From Vineibacter terrae (lineage in GTDB: Bacteria; Pseudomonadota; Alphaproteobacteria; Reyranellales; Reyranellaceae), in NCBI RefSeq assembly GCF_008039615.1, contig NZ_VDUZ01000031.1, forward strand, positions 1 to 64,000: 64,000 nt of DNA. The letters are read 5' to 3'. Within the stretch, counting starts at the first letter, position 1. The number at the start of each line of letters is the position of its first letter. The notes under the pieces were generated by a model. That model ran no database searches. It had not been told where the DNA came from and worked only from the letters and a program-made list of their open reading frames with translations. Below, one piece after another: positions 9,884 to 17,995 of this stretch. Both the position numbers and the translations under genes were made by a program.

Positions 9884-9893
9884 ACTGATCAGT
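9884..9893. promoter_or_regulatory. Palindrome upstream of livG
   Basis: ACTGATCAGT is a perfect 10-bp palindrome 96 bp upstream of livG, next to a TTGACT that could serve as a -35 element for leftward transcription. It could be an operator for the adjacent TetR regulator, but it does not match the TTGAC-N6-GTCAA dyads found upstream of the two other genes, so the link is weak. Confidence 0.3.
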
Positions 9894-10000
9894 CAAATCG
9901 GGTCAAGTTGTTTCCCCGATGTGAAGGCTCGCTGCGCGATACAGACTCCGAAGCACCAGCTGGGAGGATGCGCGTTGATTGTCGACGCTCGTGCCCGGCG

Positions 10001-10678
10001 CTACGCCCGCGCCGACGCGCGTGATCGTGCGGCCTTTGCCGCCGGCTCGGCGGGGCTCGCCGAGATCGCCTTGTCGAGCAGGTCCGCGAAGTGGCGCGCG
10101 ATGTCGGTGCCGGGCAGCGGTCCGTCGGGCCTGAACCAGCGCGTCATCCAGTTGATCGCGCCCATGAAGAAGAACACCGTGAGCTTGGGATCGACGGCGC
10201 GTATGCTGCCGTCGGCGATGCCATCGCTGACCAGCTTGCGGAAGTGGCGGTCGAACTTGTCGCGCCGGCGCGCGATGATGGTGCGGTTCTCGGCGTCGAG
10301 CGCATCGAACTCGCCCAGCACCGCGAAGGAGCCCATCTCGCTGGTGATCAGCTCGATGTACTTCGTGGCCAGCAGCAGGATCTTGTCGCGGCCGCTGCGG
10401 CCGTTCTGCTCGCTGTGCTGCAGCGCCGTCTCGCCGAGATCCTGCGCCTGCATGTGGCACTCGAAGAGGATCTCCTGCTTGTTCTTCACGTAGTAGTAGA
10501 GCGCCGCCTTGGTGACTCCCAGCGTCTTGGCCACGTCGTCGAGCGAGGTGTCGTGGTAGCCGTGGGCGCTGAAGGCGCGCGCCGCTTGGCGCAGCAGCGC
10601 CGCCCGCTTCAGGGCGAACTGCTGGTCGCGGCTGAGCACGACGTTCTTCCAGGCTGATGAATGACGGCCGCGCCGCAC
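10001..10678 (-). CDS. TetR-family transcriptional regulator
   Basis: 225 residues with an N-terminal TetR helix-turn-helix (TSLDDVAKTLGVTKAALYYYVKNKQEIL, roughly residues 43-70) and a helical ligand-binding domain. The start is GTG at 10678 with AAGGA six bases upstream. It lies between the acyl-CoA dehydrogenase and livG, all on the minus strand. Regulators in such clusters (FadR- or PaaR-like TetRs) usually sense an acyl-CoA; that role here is inference. A TTGAC-N6-GTCAA dyad at 10738-10753, 60 bp before its start, suggests autoregulation. Confidence 0.9.
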   Translation of the reverse strand: MRRGRHSSAWKNVVLSRDQQFALKRAALLRQAARAFSAHGYHDTSLDDVAKTLGVTKAALYYYVKNKQEILFECHMQAQDLGETALQHSEQNGRSGRDKILLLATKYIELITSEMGSFAVLGEFDALDAENRTIIARRRDKFDRHFRKLVSDGIADGSIRAVDPKLTVFFFMGAINWMTRWFRPDGPLPGTDIARHFADLLDKAISASPAEPAAKAARSRASARA

Positions 10679-10737
10679 GTAAGGTCCTTGTGAGGTGCCG
10701 AAGGCCAGGGGCAGAAGACACGTCTAGGTACCGCTTT

Positions 10738-10753
10738 TTGACGACTTGGTCAA
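10738..10753. promoter_or_regulatory. Candidate TetR operator upstream of the TetR gene
   Basis: TTGACGACTTGGTCAA is a TTGAC-N6-GTCAA inverted repeat 60 bp upstream of the TetR start. The same arms with the same 6-base spacing occur at 11972-11987. A further dyad, TGACCGCCGGTCA, lies at 10780-10792 just before the dehydrogenase stop. Confidence 0.55.
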
Positions 10754-10798
10754 ATTCGCCGGTGGATCGGTCGCCTTGCTGACCGCCGGTCAAATCGG

Positions 10799-11935
10799 TC
10801 ACAGGTTGCGCGAGATGATCAGCTTCTGGATGTCGCTGGTGCCTTCGTAGATCTTGCACACGCGCACGTCGCGGCAATAGCGCTCGGCCGGGAAGTCGCG
10901 CAGGTAGCCGTAGCCGCCATGCACCTGCAGCGCATCCGAGCACACGCGTTCGGCCATCTCGCTGGCATAGAGCTTGGCGATGGCCGCCTCCTTGAAGCAG
11001 GGGATGCCGGCCTCCAGCAGGCGGGCGGCATGCAGGTAGTATTGGCGCGCCACGTCGACCTGCATGGCCATCTCGGCCAGGCGGAAGGCCACCGCCTGCA
11101 GCTCGATGATCGGCCGGCCGTAGGCCTCGCGCTCGCGGGCGTAGCGCACCGCCGCGTCCAGCGCCGCGCGGGCGATGCCCACGGCCTGGGACGCGATCGC
11201 GATGCGGCCGTCCGACAGGGCCGACATCACGGTGCCGTAACCGCCGCCGACGCCGCCCAGTACGTTCTCCTCGGGCACGCGCAGGTCCTCGAGCGCGATC
11301 TGCGCCACATGCGCGGTGCGCTGGCCCATCTTGTCCTCGACCCGCGCCACGCGGTAGCCGGCCGCCTTGGGATCGACGATGAAGATGGTGAAGCCGCGCT
11401 TGCCGGCGTCCTTGTCGGTCTGGGCCAGCACCAGGGCGGTCCCGGCCTCGCTGCCGTTGGAGATGAACTGCTTGGCGCCGCTGAGCACGAAGCCGTCGCT
11501 GTCGCGCCGGGCGCTGGCGCGGAAGGCGGCGGTGTCGGAGCCGGCCTGCGGCTCGGTCAGCAGGAAGGCGCCGATGTGCTCGCCGCGCGCCATGGCCGGC
11601 AGGTAGCGCTGGCGCTGGGCGTCGTTGCCGTGACGCAGGATCGAGGCGGCGCTGGTGTTGTGCACATGCGCGATCGTGCCGACGCCGCCGTCGGCGGCCG
11701 AGATCTCCTCCAGCACCAGGCAGTAGCCGACGAAGCCGATATCGGCGCCGCCATGGGCCTCGGGCAGCAGCATGCCCATGAAGCCCAGCTCGGCCAGGGC
11801 CTTGAGCTCGGCATGCGGCCACGCCGCCGCCTGGTCGCGCGCCGCCGCCGTGGGCGCGATCACCTCGGTCGCCACCTGGCGCGCCAAGTCGCGCACCGCC
11901 ACCTGCTGGTCGGTCAGCCCAAGCACCGTCGCCAT
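10799..11935 (-). CDS. Acyl-CoA dehydrogenase
   Basis: Flavoprotein of 378 residues catalysing alpha,beta-dehydrogenation of an acyl-CoA and passing electrons to ETF. It shows the family motif FLLTEPQAGSD, the substrate-contact block QVHGGYGYLRDFPAERYCRD, and the catalytic Glu in YEGTSDIQKLIISRNL at the C-terminus. The start at 11935 has GGAGGACGCC upstream. It heads the minus-strand cluster before the TetR gene and the ligase/transporter operon, giving import, activation and first oxidation of an acid in one locus. A TTGAC-N6-GTCAA dyad lies 37 bp upstream. Confidence 0.93.
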   Translation of the reverse strand: MATVLGLTDQQVAVRDLARQVATEVIAPTAAARDQAAAWPHAELKALAELGFMGMLLPEAHGGADIGFVGYCLVLEEISAADGGVGTIAHVHNTSAASILRHGNDAQRQRYLPAMARGEHIGAFLLTEPQAGSDTAAFRASARRDSDGFVLSGAKQFISNGSEAGTALVLAQTDKDAGKRGFTIFIVDPKAAGYRVARVEDKMGQRTAHVAQIALEDLRVPEENVLGGVGGGYGTVMSALSDGRIAIASQAVGIARAALDAAVRYAREREAYGRPIIELQAVAFRLAEMAMQVDVARQYYLHAARLLEAGIPCFKEAAIAKLYASEMAERVCSDALQVHGGYGYLRDFPAERYCRDVRVCKIYEGTSDIQKLIISRNL

Positions 11936-11971
11936 GGCGTCCTCCGATATGTTTACCGCTTGATTGATTAA

Positions 11972-11987
11972 TTGACGCTAAAGTCAA
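11972..11987. promoter_or_regulatory. Candidate TetR operator upstream of the acyl-CoA dehydrogenase
   Basis: TTGACGCTAAAGTCAA is a perfect TTGAC-N6-GTCAA dyad within the 160-base divergent region between the dehydrogenase and the TctC-like gene. It matches the dyad before the TetR gene (10738-10753) in arms and spacing. Confidence 0.55.
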
Positions 11988-12095
11988 ATACACGAACCCG
12001 TCGGGGTGTCAACTGCGGTGCACGGAAATCCTTGGGATTTGCCCCCGGCCGTGCCACATCGGCACCGGATCGTTAGCCTTCCAAGGAGACCGGAC

Positions 12096-13076
12096 ATGAG
12101 CAGACCAGTCGTCGGCCGGCGCGCCGTCATCGCTGCCGGGGTCGCGACGCTGTCGCTGCCGGCGCGGGCGCAGGGGGCGTATCCCGAGCGGCCGGTGAAG
12201 TTCGTGGTACCGTTCCCGCCGGGGCAGGCGGCCGACACGTTCGGGCGCCTGATGGCCGAGCGGCTGTCGGCGCTGTGGAAGCAGCAGGTCGTGGTCGAGA
12301 ACAAGGGCGGCGGCGCCGGCATCCCGGCGATGGAGGGCGTGAAGGCGGCGGCGCCCGACGGCTACACGCTGGCGGTCGGCAGCAGCGGCACGCTGGGGAT
12401 CAACCCGGGCCTATACGCCGGCAAGCTGCCCTACGACGCGGTGAACGACTTCGCGCCGTGCTCCAACATCTTCCTGGTGCCGCTGCTGATCACGGCCCAT
12501 TCCTCGCTGCCGGTCGCCACCCTCGCCGAGCTGATCGCGCTGGCGAAGAAGGAGCCCGGCCAGCTCGGCTACGGCTCGCCCGGGGTCGGCTCCTCGCAGC
12601 ACCTGGCTATGGAGCTGTTCAAGCACACGGCCGACGTCGATATCCGTAACATCCCCTACAAGGGCAGCGGGCCGGCCGTGTCGGACCTGCTGGGCGGCCA
12701 CATCAAGCTGATGATGGACAGCGTCACCTCGGCGCTGCCGCATGTGCGCGAGGGCCGCATCAAGGCGATCGCCGTCACCACGGCCAAGCGCGTGCCGCAG
12801 CTGCCCGACGTGCCGGCGATCGCCGAGACGCTGGCGGGCTTCGACGCCGCCGGCTGGGCCGGCGTCGTGGCGCCGGCCCGCACACCGCGCGCCATCGTCG
12901 AGAAGATCAGCGCCGACATGCGGGCCCAGATCGCGCTGCCCGAGGTGCAGCGGCGCATCATCGAGCTGGGCGGCATTCCCGATCCCGGCACGCCCGAGCA
13001 GTACCACGCCTTCATCAAGGCCGAGGTCGCCAAGTGGACCGAGGTCGTGCGCATCTCTGGCGCCAAGGTGGATTAG
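12096..13076 (+). CDS. Tripartite tricarboxylate transporter (Bug/TctC) substrate-binding protein
   Basis: Periplasmic binding protein of the Bug/TctC family, 326 residues. The start at 12096 is set by AAGGAGACCGGAC. The N-terminus MSRPVVGRRAVIAAGVATL...ARAQ is a signal peptide with an arginine pair. Family landmarks are YPERPVKFVVPFPPGQAADTF, the VVENKGGGAG block, VGSSGTLGIN, and IPYKGSGPAVSDLLGGHIKLMMD. No TctA or TctB membrane subunit is adjacent, which is common for the very numerous orphan Bug proteins of such bacteria. It is transcribed away from the acyl-CoA dehydrogenase. Confidence 0.9.
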   Translation: MSRPVVGRRAVIAAGVATLSLPARAQGAYPERPVKFVVPFPPGQAADTFGRLMAERLSALWKQQVVVENKGGGAGIPAMEGVKAAAPDGYTLAVGSSGTLGINPGLYAGKLPYDAVNDFAPCSNIFLVPLLITAHSSLPVATLAELIALAKKEPGQLGYGSPGVGSSQHLAMELFKHTADVDIRNIPYKGSGPAVSDLLGGHIKLMMDSVTSALPHVREGRIKAIAVTTAKRVPQLPDVPAIAETLAGFDAAGWAGVVAPARTPRAIVEKISADMRAQIALPEVQRRIIELGGIPDPGTPEQYHAFIKAEVAKWTEVVRISGAKVD

Positions 13077-13084
13077 GCTTTGAA

Positions 13085-13137
13085 CCCTCTCCCGCCTTGC
13101 GGGAGAGGGAGGGGCCCGTTGCGCGCAGCGCAACGGG
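13085..13137. repeat. Double-hairpin extragenic repeat (CTCTCCC...GGGAGAG type)
   Basis: Two perfect adjacent stems follow the TctC-like gene: an 11-bp stem (13085-13109, loop CTT) and a 10-bp stem (13115-13137, loop GCA). Related sequence recurs at 15787-15977 and 14419-14441. It could terminate or protect the upstream transcript. The remaining 13138-13513 holds no gene that I can support. Confidence 0.7.
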
Positions 13138-13513
13138 AGGGTGAGGGCCCAAGGACGCGGTGCCGTCAGGCCCTCATCCGCCGGGCGCTTGCGCCCGTCG
13201 ACCTGGTCTTTGGACACGAGGACACAACGGTCGGACGGCCGGAATAATCCGGCCTGATCGGGGTTGGTCAATCACGGACGTTGGATTCGGATGCGACTCA
13301 TCCGATGCGACGCAGCACCGACGCCGCGGAGACGAGCGGTCCCGCCGGCAAACGATGCGGTGCTTGCGACGCACGCCGTTTCCTCGCGCTGCCGCATAGA
13401 GAACAATCTCTGAGACTTTCTCAACCGGCCATGAGGGATGCCGTCCAGCTGGTCAGCGTACTGATGTCGAGCAAACGCTCACACATCTTCACGCGACCAT
13501 GGGAGCTCCGAAC

Positions 13514-14395
13514 ATGACCTACACCCTGCCACACACGTTCCAAGGTGGTGGATACGATGTGACCATCAACGCCGACCGCTCGATCCGGGTCAGGCAAGGC
13601 GACTGGCTGAGCAAGTATTCGATGGCGGTCTATGGCGACTTCACCCACATCAGGAAGTTCAAGGAGAAGATCGGCATCAACCTCTACCGCGACGTCCCGA
13701 ATCCCAACCTGATCCGGACCGGCGCCACCCTGTACCACCCCGACTTGCTGCCGGGCGAGGCACCTGGAGCCGGCGCGCCGGGAAGCGGGCAGCCGGGGAC
13801 CGACCCGCAGATCCCCCATAGCCGCATCAGGGCGTTCTTCGAGTGGATATGGAACCGTTTCGTGGTGTGCGACTGGGAGCTGACGGGGACGGCCGGGTTC
13901 AATCTTTCCGCGTTTTTCATCAGCGGCCAGTACATGACCGTCGACGTCAGGCAGAAGGCCACGCAGGTCACCGGCCACTTCTACAACGTCGCGGGGGGCC
14001 TGACGCTGAACGTTCCCAAGAGCCTGTTCGGCGGATCGGGCGCGCCCTCCTTCTTCCCGACATACGGCACCATCTGGCGCACGCCGTGGCGAGACCACCT
14101 GATCCTGGAAGATTTCTGCCACGGCACGCTCGTCGTGGAGTTCAGCTTCGCCTATTGGCTGGGCGCGTCGCCGTCGATGCTGTTCTTCGGCATGGGCATG
14201 CCGCCGTGGCGCATCCTCGACGCGTTGAACCGATATCTCCGGTCCGGTGACCCGACCATCTTCGCCATGCTCCTGGTGGACACCGGGCCGAAGGGCGTCA
14301 TGCTGTTCGCCGGCCCGGAATTGTCCTCGCCGGGCGTCGGTGTCGCCTGCCGGGTCGGCGCCATGTACGACCGGCTGCCCTGGAACGCCCGCTAG
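13514..14395 (+). CDS. Unrecognised protein with a LysM-like N-terminal domain
   Basis: 293 residues from the ATG at 13514, chosen because GGGAG lies eight bases upstream; a start five codons earlier has no ribosome site. Residues of about 15-75 read like a LysM fold: VTINADRSIRVRQGDWLSKY, a YGD turn, then NPNLIRTGATLYHPDLLPGE. After a Gly/Pro-rich linker comes a domain rich in aromatic residues and glycine (FFEWIWNRFVVCDWELTGTA, FGMGMPPWRILDALNRYL) that I cannot place. There is no signal peptide or obvious membrane helix. It stands alone between repeats, so the neighbours do not suggest a role. A peptidoglycan-binding or tail-assembly-like function is possible but unproven. Confidence 0.7.
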   Translation: MTYTLPHTFQGGGYDVTINADRSIRVRQGDWLSKYSMAVYGDFTHIRKFKEKIGINLYRDVPNPNLIRTGATLYHPDLLPGEAPGAGAPGSGQPGTDPQIPHSRIRAFFEWIWNRFVVCDWELTGTAGFNLSAFFISGQYMTVDVRQKATQVTGHFYNVAGGLTLNVPKSLFGGSGAPSFFPTYGTIWRTPWRDHLILEDFCHGTLVVEFSFAYWLGASPSMLFFGMGMPPWRILDALNRYLRSGDPTIFAMLLVDTGPKGVMLFAGPELSSPGVGVACRVGAMYDRLPWNAR

Positions 14396-14418
14396 CGCCG
14401 GAGTGGCCCGCCACCATC

Positions 14419-14441
14419 CTCTCCCACGTCTTGTGGGAGAG
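14419..14441. terminator. 9-bp hairpin downstream of the LysM-like gene
   Basis: CTCTCCCAC and GTGGGAGAG pair perfectly around GTCTT, 23 bases after the stop at 14395 and between convergent genes. There is no U-tract, and it belongs to the same CTCTCCC repeat type seen at 13085 and 15787. Confidence 0.5.
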
Positions 14442-14476
14442 CACGGATGGCGTCACGCCGGGTCGCCATCGCGGCG

Positions 14477-15664
14477 TCACCCCGATATCGGGCGCGTCGG
14501 CTGCAGGCTGCGCCAGGCGCCGCCGCGCATCTTCATCCCGAACAGGGGGCGCATCACATCGATGCGGCGAACCACGCCTTCATAGATCAGCCACGTGCCG
14601 AGGAACGTGGCGACGGTGGTGATCAGGAACTTCACTGTCACCGGCAGGTTCGCCGCCGCGAGGTGCCAGGCCACGATCACGGTCACCGTCTGGTGCAGGA
14701 TATAGAATGGGTAGACCGCCTCGGTGGCATAGGCCAGCGCCGCCGACCGCCGCGTCATGTGGCGGGTGAAGAAGCCGACAATGGCGAACAGCCAGGCCAG
14801 CGTGTTGACGGCCTCCAGCAGATGGTGGTCGAGGCGCCCGGCCAGGGCCGGCACCGGCCAGGCCGGGTCAGAGAAGAAGACGGCGTGGAGCACGCCGTAG
14901 GTGAGGGCGCCGACGGCCAGCGACGTCCAGCGCTGCCGTGCCAGGGTCTGCAGCAATGCCGGGCTGCGGAACAGCAGGGCGCCATAGAGCAGCAGCAGCG
15001 CCGCGCCCGCCAGCCCGACCCAGTCGCCGACCAGGCCGTTGCGGTTGGATGACAGCGGCGTCAGCCAGAACGACACCGCGGCAGGCGGCAGGGCCAGCAG
15101 CCAGAGCAGGGCGCTGTGGTCGGCGGCGCGCTGCGAGAGCCGGTCGAGCCGGGCGCTGCCGGCCCGGCCGCGCATCCACAGGAACAGCGGCAGCAGCGCC
15201 ATGGTCAGCACCAGCACATAGGCCAGGAACCAGAGATGGTGCCAGCTCATGTTGCCCGCCGGGTAGACGCCGGTGAAGGCGTGCGGCAGGAACTCGAGAT
15301 ACGAGCCGGTGAACTGGCCGCGCTGCAGGCGCTCCAGGTAGACCTGCGGCGGCACGATCACCAGCATGCCGAACGCCAGCGGCAGCAGCAGCCGCTGCAG
15401 GCGGTCGCGCACGAAGGCGCCCGGGCTGCGCCGGCCCAGCGCCAGCAGGATGGCGGCGCCCGACACCAGGAACACCAGCGGCATGCGCCAGCGGTTCATG
15501 AACCGCATGGCGATCTCCAGCCACTGCGCGTGCTGCGGGTCCTTCACATGCCAGGTCCAGGAATTGTAGGCCATGCCGGCGTGGTACAGGATCAGCAGCG
15601 CGAAGGCGCAGACCCGCAGCCAGTCGATGTCGGCGCGGCGGTCGATGACAGAAGGGGTGGTCAT
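14477..15664 (-). CDS. Acyltransferase-3 family membrane protein
   Basis: Integral membrane acyltransferase, 395 residues with about ten hydrophobic segments. It opens with DIDWLRVCAFALLILYHAGM (the family's conserved region with the catalytic-type His in LYHAG) and continues with RWRMPLVFLVSGAAILLALG and RRSPGAFVRDRLQRLLLPL, as in OpgC/OafA-type enzymes that modify glucans, O-antigens or other surface polymers. No polysaccharide genes are adjacent, so the acceptor is unknown. The ribosome site is weak. Confidence 0.85.
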   Translation of the reverse strand: MTTPSVIDRRADIDWLRVCAFALLILYHAGMAYNSWTWHVKDPQHAQWLEIAMRFMNRWRMPLVFLVSGAAILLALGRRSPGAFVRDRLQRLLLPLAFGMLVIVPPQVYLERLQRGQFTGSYLEFLPHAFTGVYPAGNMSWHHLWFLAYVLVLTMALLPLFLWMRGRAGSARLDRLSQRAADHSALLWLLALPPAAVSFWLTPLSSNRNGLVGDWVGLAGAALLLLYGALLFRSPALLQTLARQRWTSLAVGALTYGVLHAVFFSDPAWPVPALAGRLDHHLLEAVNTLAWLFAIVGFFTRHMTRRSAALAYATEAVYPFYILHQTVTVIVAWHLAAANLPVTVKFLITTVATFLGTWLIYEGVVRRIDVMRPLFGMKMRGGAWRSLQPTRPISG

Positions 15665-15786
15665 GGGATGGCCCTGGCGGTGGACGACGGCCGTGTTGTC
15701 GCCGCCAAGGACCTGATCTCAGGGCAAAAAGTGACGACCGGCGGCCCCGCCGTGACGACCGGTGGCCGGCCCGGGACGAGCGGTCA

Positions 15787-15977
15787 ACCCTCTCCGCCCA
15801 CGTAGTGGGGGGAGAGGGAGGGGCCCATGCCGCAGGCATGGGAGGGTGAGGTGGGTCGTTCGACCAAACGAGGTCTCGTGAGCAAGAGCCCGTTCGTCAC
15901 GGGCAACCCACCTCACCCTCCCATCACGCTGCGCGTGATGGGCCCCTCCCTCTCCCCCCGCTTTGCGGGCGGAGAGG
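15787..15977. repeat. Pair of extragenic repeats in opposite orientation
   Basis: A copy at 15787-15853 (CTCTCC...GGAGAGGGAGGGGCCC, hairpin, then GGGAGGGTGAGGTGGGT) faces its inverse at 15907-15977 (CCCACCTCACCCTCCCATC ... GGGCCCCTCCCTCTCC). Together they make a long imperfect inverted repeat with a unique centre of about 50 bases. It fills most of the 15665-15982 gap. I see no gene there. Confidence 0.75.
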
Positions 15978-15982
15978 GGGCT

Positions 15983-16882
15983 TCACTCCTTCACCGCGCC
16001 GGTCAGCGAGGACACGTAATAGTCCACGAAGAACGAATAGAAGATCGCCACCGGCAGCGAGCCCAGCAGGGAGCCGGCCATCAGTGCGCCCCACTGGTAG
16101 ACGTCGCCGGAGATCAGCTCGGTGATGATGGCCACCGGCACCGTCTTCTTCTCGCTGCTCTGGATGAAGGCCAGCGAATAGATGAACTCGTTCCACGACA
16201 GCGTGAATGAAAAGATCCCGGCGCTGATCAGGCCCGGCACGGCCAGCGGCAGGGTGATGCGGCGCAGGATCTGCAGCCGCGTGGCGCCGTCGATCAGGGC
16301 GCATTCCTCCAGCTCGTAGGGGATCGACTTGAAGTAGCCGATCAGCAGCCAAGTGCAGAACGGCACCAGGAAGGTGGGGAAGGTCAGGATCAGCGCCAGC
16401 GGCGAATCGAACAGGCCGAGCTGGAACACCACCGTCGCCAGCGGGATGAACAGGATCGACGGCGGCACCAGGTAGGCCAGATAGATCGCCAGCCCGACAT
16501 ACTGGCTGCCGCGGAAGCGCAGGCGCTGGATCGCGTAGGCGGCCAGCACGCTGCTGAGCAGCGACAGGGTGGTCGACGCCACCGCCACCATCATCGTCGT
16601 CAGCAGCCATCTGGGATAGGCGGTCTGGAACAGCAGCTTGTAGATGTGGTCCAGCGTCGGGCTGCCGATCAGGAACGGGTTGTAGGTCTTGTAGTCGTAG
16701 AGCTCGGCGTTGGGTTTGAACGACGTCACCGTCATCCAGTAGAACGGAAACAGCAGGATCAGCACGAAGCACGCCAGCGGCACGTACAGCAGCACCACCC
16801 GGCGCGCCCGGTTGTCCCACGCCATCGCCTCGGGCACGGCGGTGGCCGAGCCCTTGGTCTCCGCGGCCGGCACGTCAGTCAT
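15983..16882 (-). CDS. CUT1-family sugar ABC transporter permease (MalG type)
   Basis: Inner-membrane permease, 299 residues and six predicted helices, with the EAA loop ECALIDGATRLQILRRITLPLAVPGL that docks the ATPase. The conserved motif LSWNEFIYSLAF and the end FFVDYYVSSLTGAVKE are typical of MalG-like subunits. Its start, behind CAGGGAGAAGCCA, overlaps the end of the MalF-type gene by eight bases. It is the last gene of the ATPase, binding-protein, MalF, MalG operon. A decayed relative lies at 62202-62520. Confidence 0.93.
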   Translation of the reverse strand: MTDVPAAETKGSATAVPEAMAWDNRARRVVLLYVPLACFVLILLFPFYWMTVTSFKPNAELYDYKTYNPFLIGSPTLDHIYKLLFQTAYPRWLLTTMMVAVASTTLSLLSSVLAAYAIQRLRFRGSQYVGLAIYLAYLVPPSILFIPLATVVFQLGLFDSPLALILTFPTFLVPFCTWLLIGYFKSIPYELEECALIDGATRLQILRRITLPLAVPGLISAGIFSFTLSWNEFIYSLAFIQSSEKKTVPVAIITELISGDVYQWGALMAGSLLGSLPVAIFYSFFVDYYVSSLTGAVKE

Positions 16883-17831
16883 TGGCTTCTCCCTGCTGCC
16901 ATTTGCGCCGCGCCAGCGCGAAGTAGCTGAAGAGGGTGGCGAAGACCAGGAACGGGATCATCGCCACGGCGATCGCCGACCCCTCGCCCAGCTCGCCGCC
17001 GGCGATGCCGCGCTGGAAGGCCAGCGTCGCCATCAGGTGGGTCGAGTTCACCGGCCCGCCGCGCGTGATGGCGTAGACGAGCTGGAAGTCGGTGAACGTG
17101 AAGATGATCGAGAACGTCATCACGATCGCCAGGATCGGCAGCAGCAGCGGGAAGGTGACGTAGCGGAAGCGTTGCCAGGCGGTGGAGCCGTCGAGCAGGG
17201 CGGCCTCGTAGAGCGACGGTGAGATCGTCTGCAGCCCGGCCAGCAGCGAGATCGCCACGAACGGGATGCCGCGCCAGATGTTGGCCGCGATCAGCGACCA
17301 GCGCGCCGGCCAGGTCGTGCCCAGGAAGTCGAAATACTTGTCGCGCACGCCCAGCACGTCGACGAACACGTAGGAGACGATCGAGAACTGCGGGTCGTAG
17401 ATCCACCAGAAGGCGATCGCCGACAGCACCGTGGGCACGATCCAGGGCAGCAGGATGATGGCGCGCAGCAGGCTCTTGAAGGGGAGGTGGTTGTTGAGCA
17501 GCAGCGCCAGCCACAAGCCCAGGCCGAATTTCCCGAACGTCGCCACGGCCGTGTAGAAGATGCTGTAGAAGACCGCGCTCCAGAACTGCGGGTCCGACAT
17601 CAGGTATTCGAAATTCTCCAGCCCGACCCAGACGCCGCTGCGGCCGATCTTGGTGTCGGTGAAGGCGAGCCAGATCCCCAGCCCCAGCGGATAGGTGAGG
17701 AACACCGTCAGCAGGCCGACCGCGGGCAGCAGGCAGGCCACGACCAGGAACGGCTTGTAGTCGAGCAGCCGCGCCAGCCAGCTCGGCTGCGGTCGCGCGC
17801 GCGTCCAGTCGGTCACGGTGGCAACGGCCAT
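16875..17831 (-). CDS. CUT1-family sugar ABC transporter permease (MalF type)
   Basis: Inner-membrane permease, 318 residues, with the EAA loop EAALLDGSTAWQRFRYVTFPLLLP and the helix-rich profile of MalF/UgpA proteins. A ribosome site (AGGAGGGTTC) precedes the ATG at 17831. It forms the membrane channel with the overlapping downstream MalG-type protein. The gap between it and the binding-protein gene upstream is filled by the 17861-17976 inverted repeat, which could set different expression of binding protein and channel. Confidence 0.93.
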   Translation of the reverse strand: MAVATVTDWTRARPQPSWLARLLDYKPFLVVACLLPAVGLLTVFLTYPLGLGIWLAFTDTKIGRSGVWVGLENFEYLMSDPQFWSAVFYSIFYTAVATFGKFGLGLWLALLLNNHLPFKSLLRAIILLPWIVPTVLSAIAFWWIYDPQFSIVSYVFVDVLGVRDKYFDFLGTTWPARWSLIAANIWRGIPFVAISLLAGLQTISPSLYEAALLDGSTAWQRFRYVTFPLLLPILAIVMTFSIIFTFTDFQLVYAITRGGPVNSTHLMATLAFQRGIAGGELGEGSAIAVAMIPFLVFATLFSYFALARRKWQQGEAND

Positions 17832-17860
17832 GAACCCTCCTGCAAGAGAACAAGAGAAGA

Positions 17861-17976
17861 TTCACCACAGAGACACAGAGGACACGGAGATCACAGAGGA
17901 TGACTTCTAGCGCCGCAGGCGCTCAGACCTCTTCTTCTCTGTGTGTCCTCTGCGCTCTCCGTGCCACTGTGGTGAA
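17861..17976. repeat. CACCACAGAGACACAGAG-type inverted repeat (copy 1)
   Basis: A 116-bp imperfect inverted repeat begins TTCACCACAGAGACACAGAG and ends CACTGTGGTGAA. Its arms share runs such as GACACAGAGGACAC/GTGTCCTCTG. A second copy with the same ends lies at 49517-49622. It lies between the binding-protein and MalF genes of the sugar importer. Its low complexity and terminal symmetry look like a non-coding MITE- or REP-like element. Confidence 0.75.
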
Positions 17977-17995
17977 GGTTTTCTCTTTTCTGCCT

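Noticed and set aside
11936-12095. FNR/FixK-type box near TTGATTGATTAATTG
   Set aside because: The TTGAT-N4-ATCAA spacing is not met. The adjacent TTGAC-N6-GTCAA dyad is the better-supported site.
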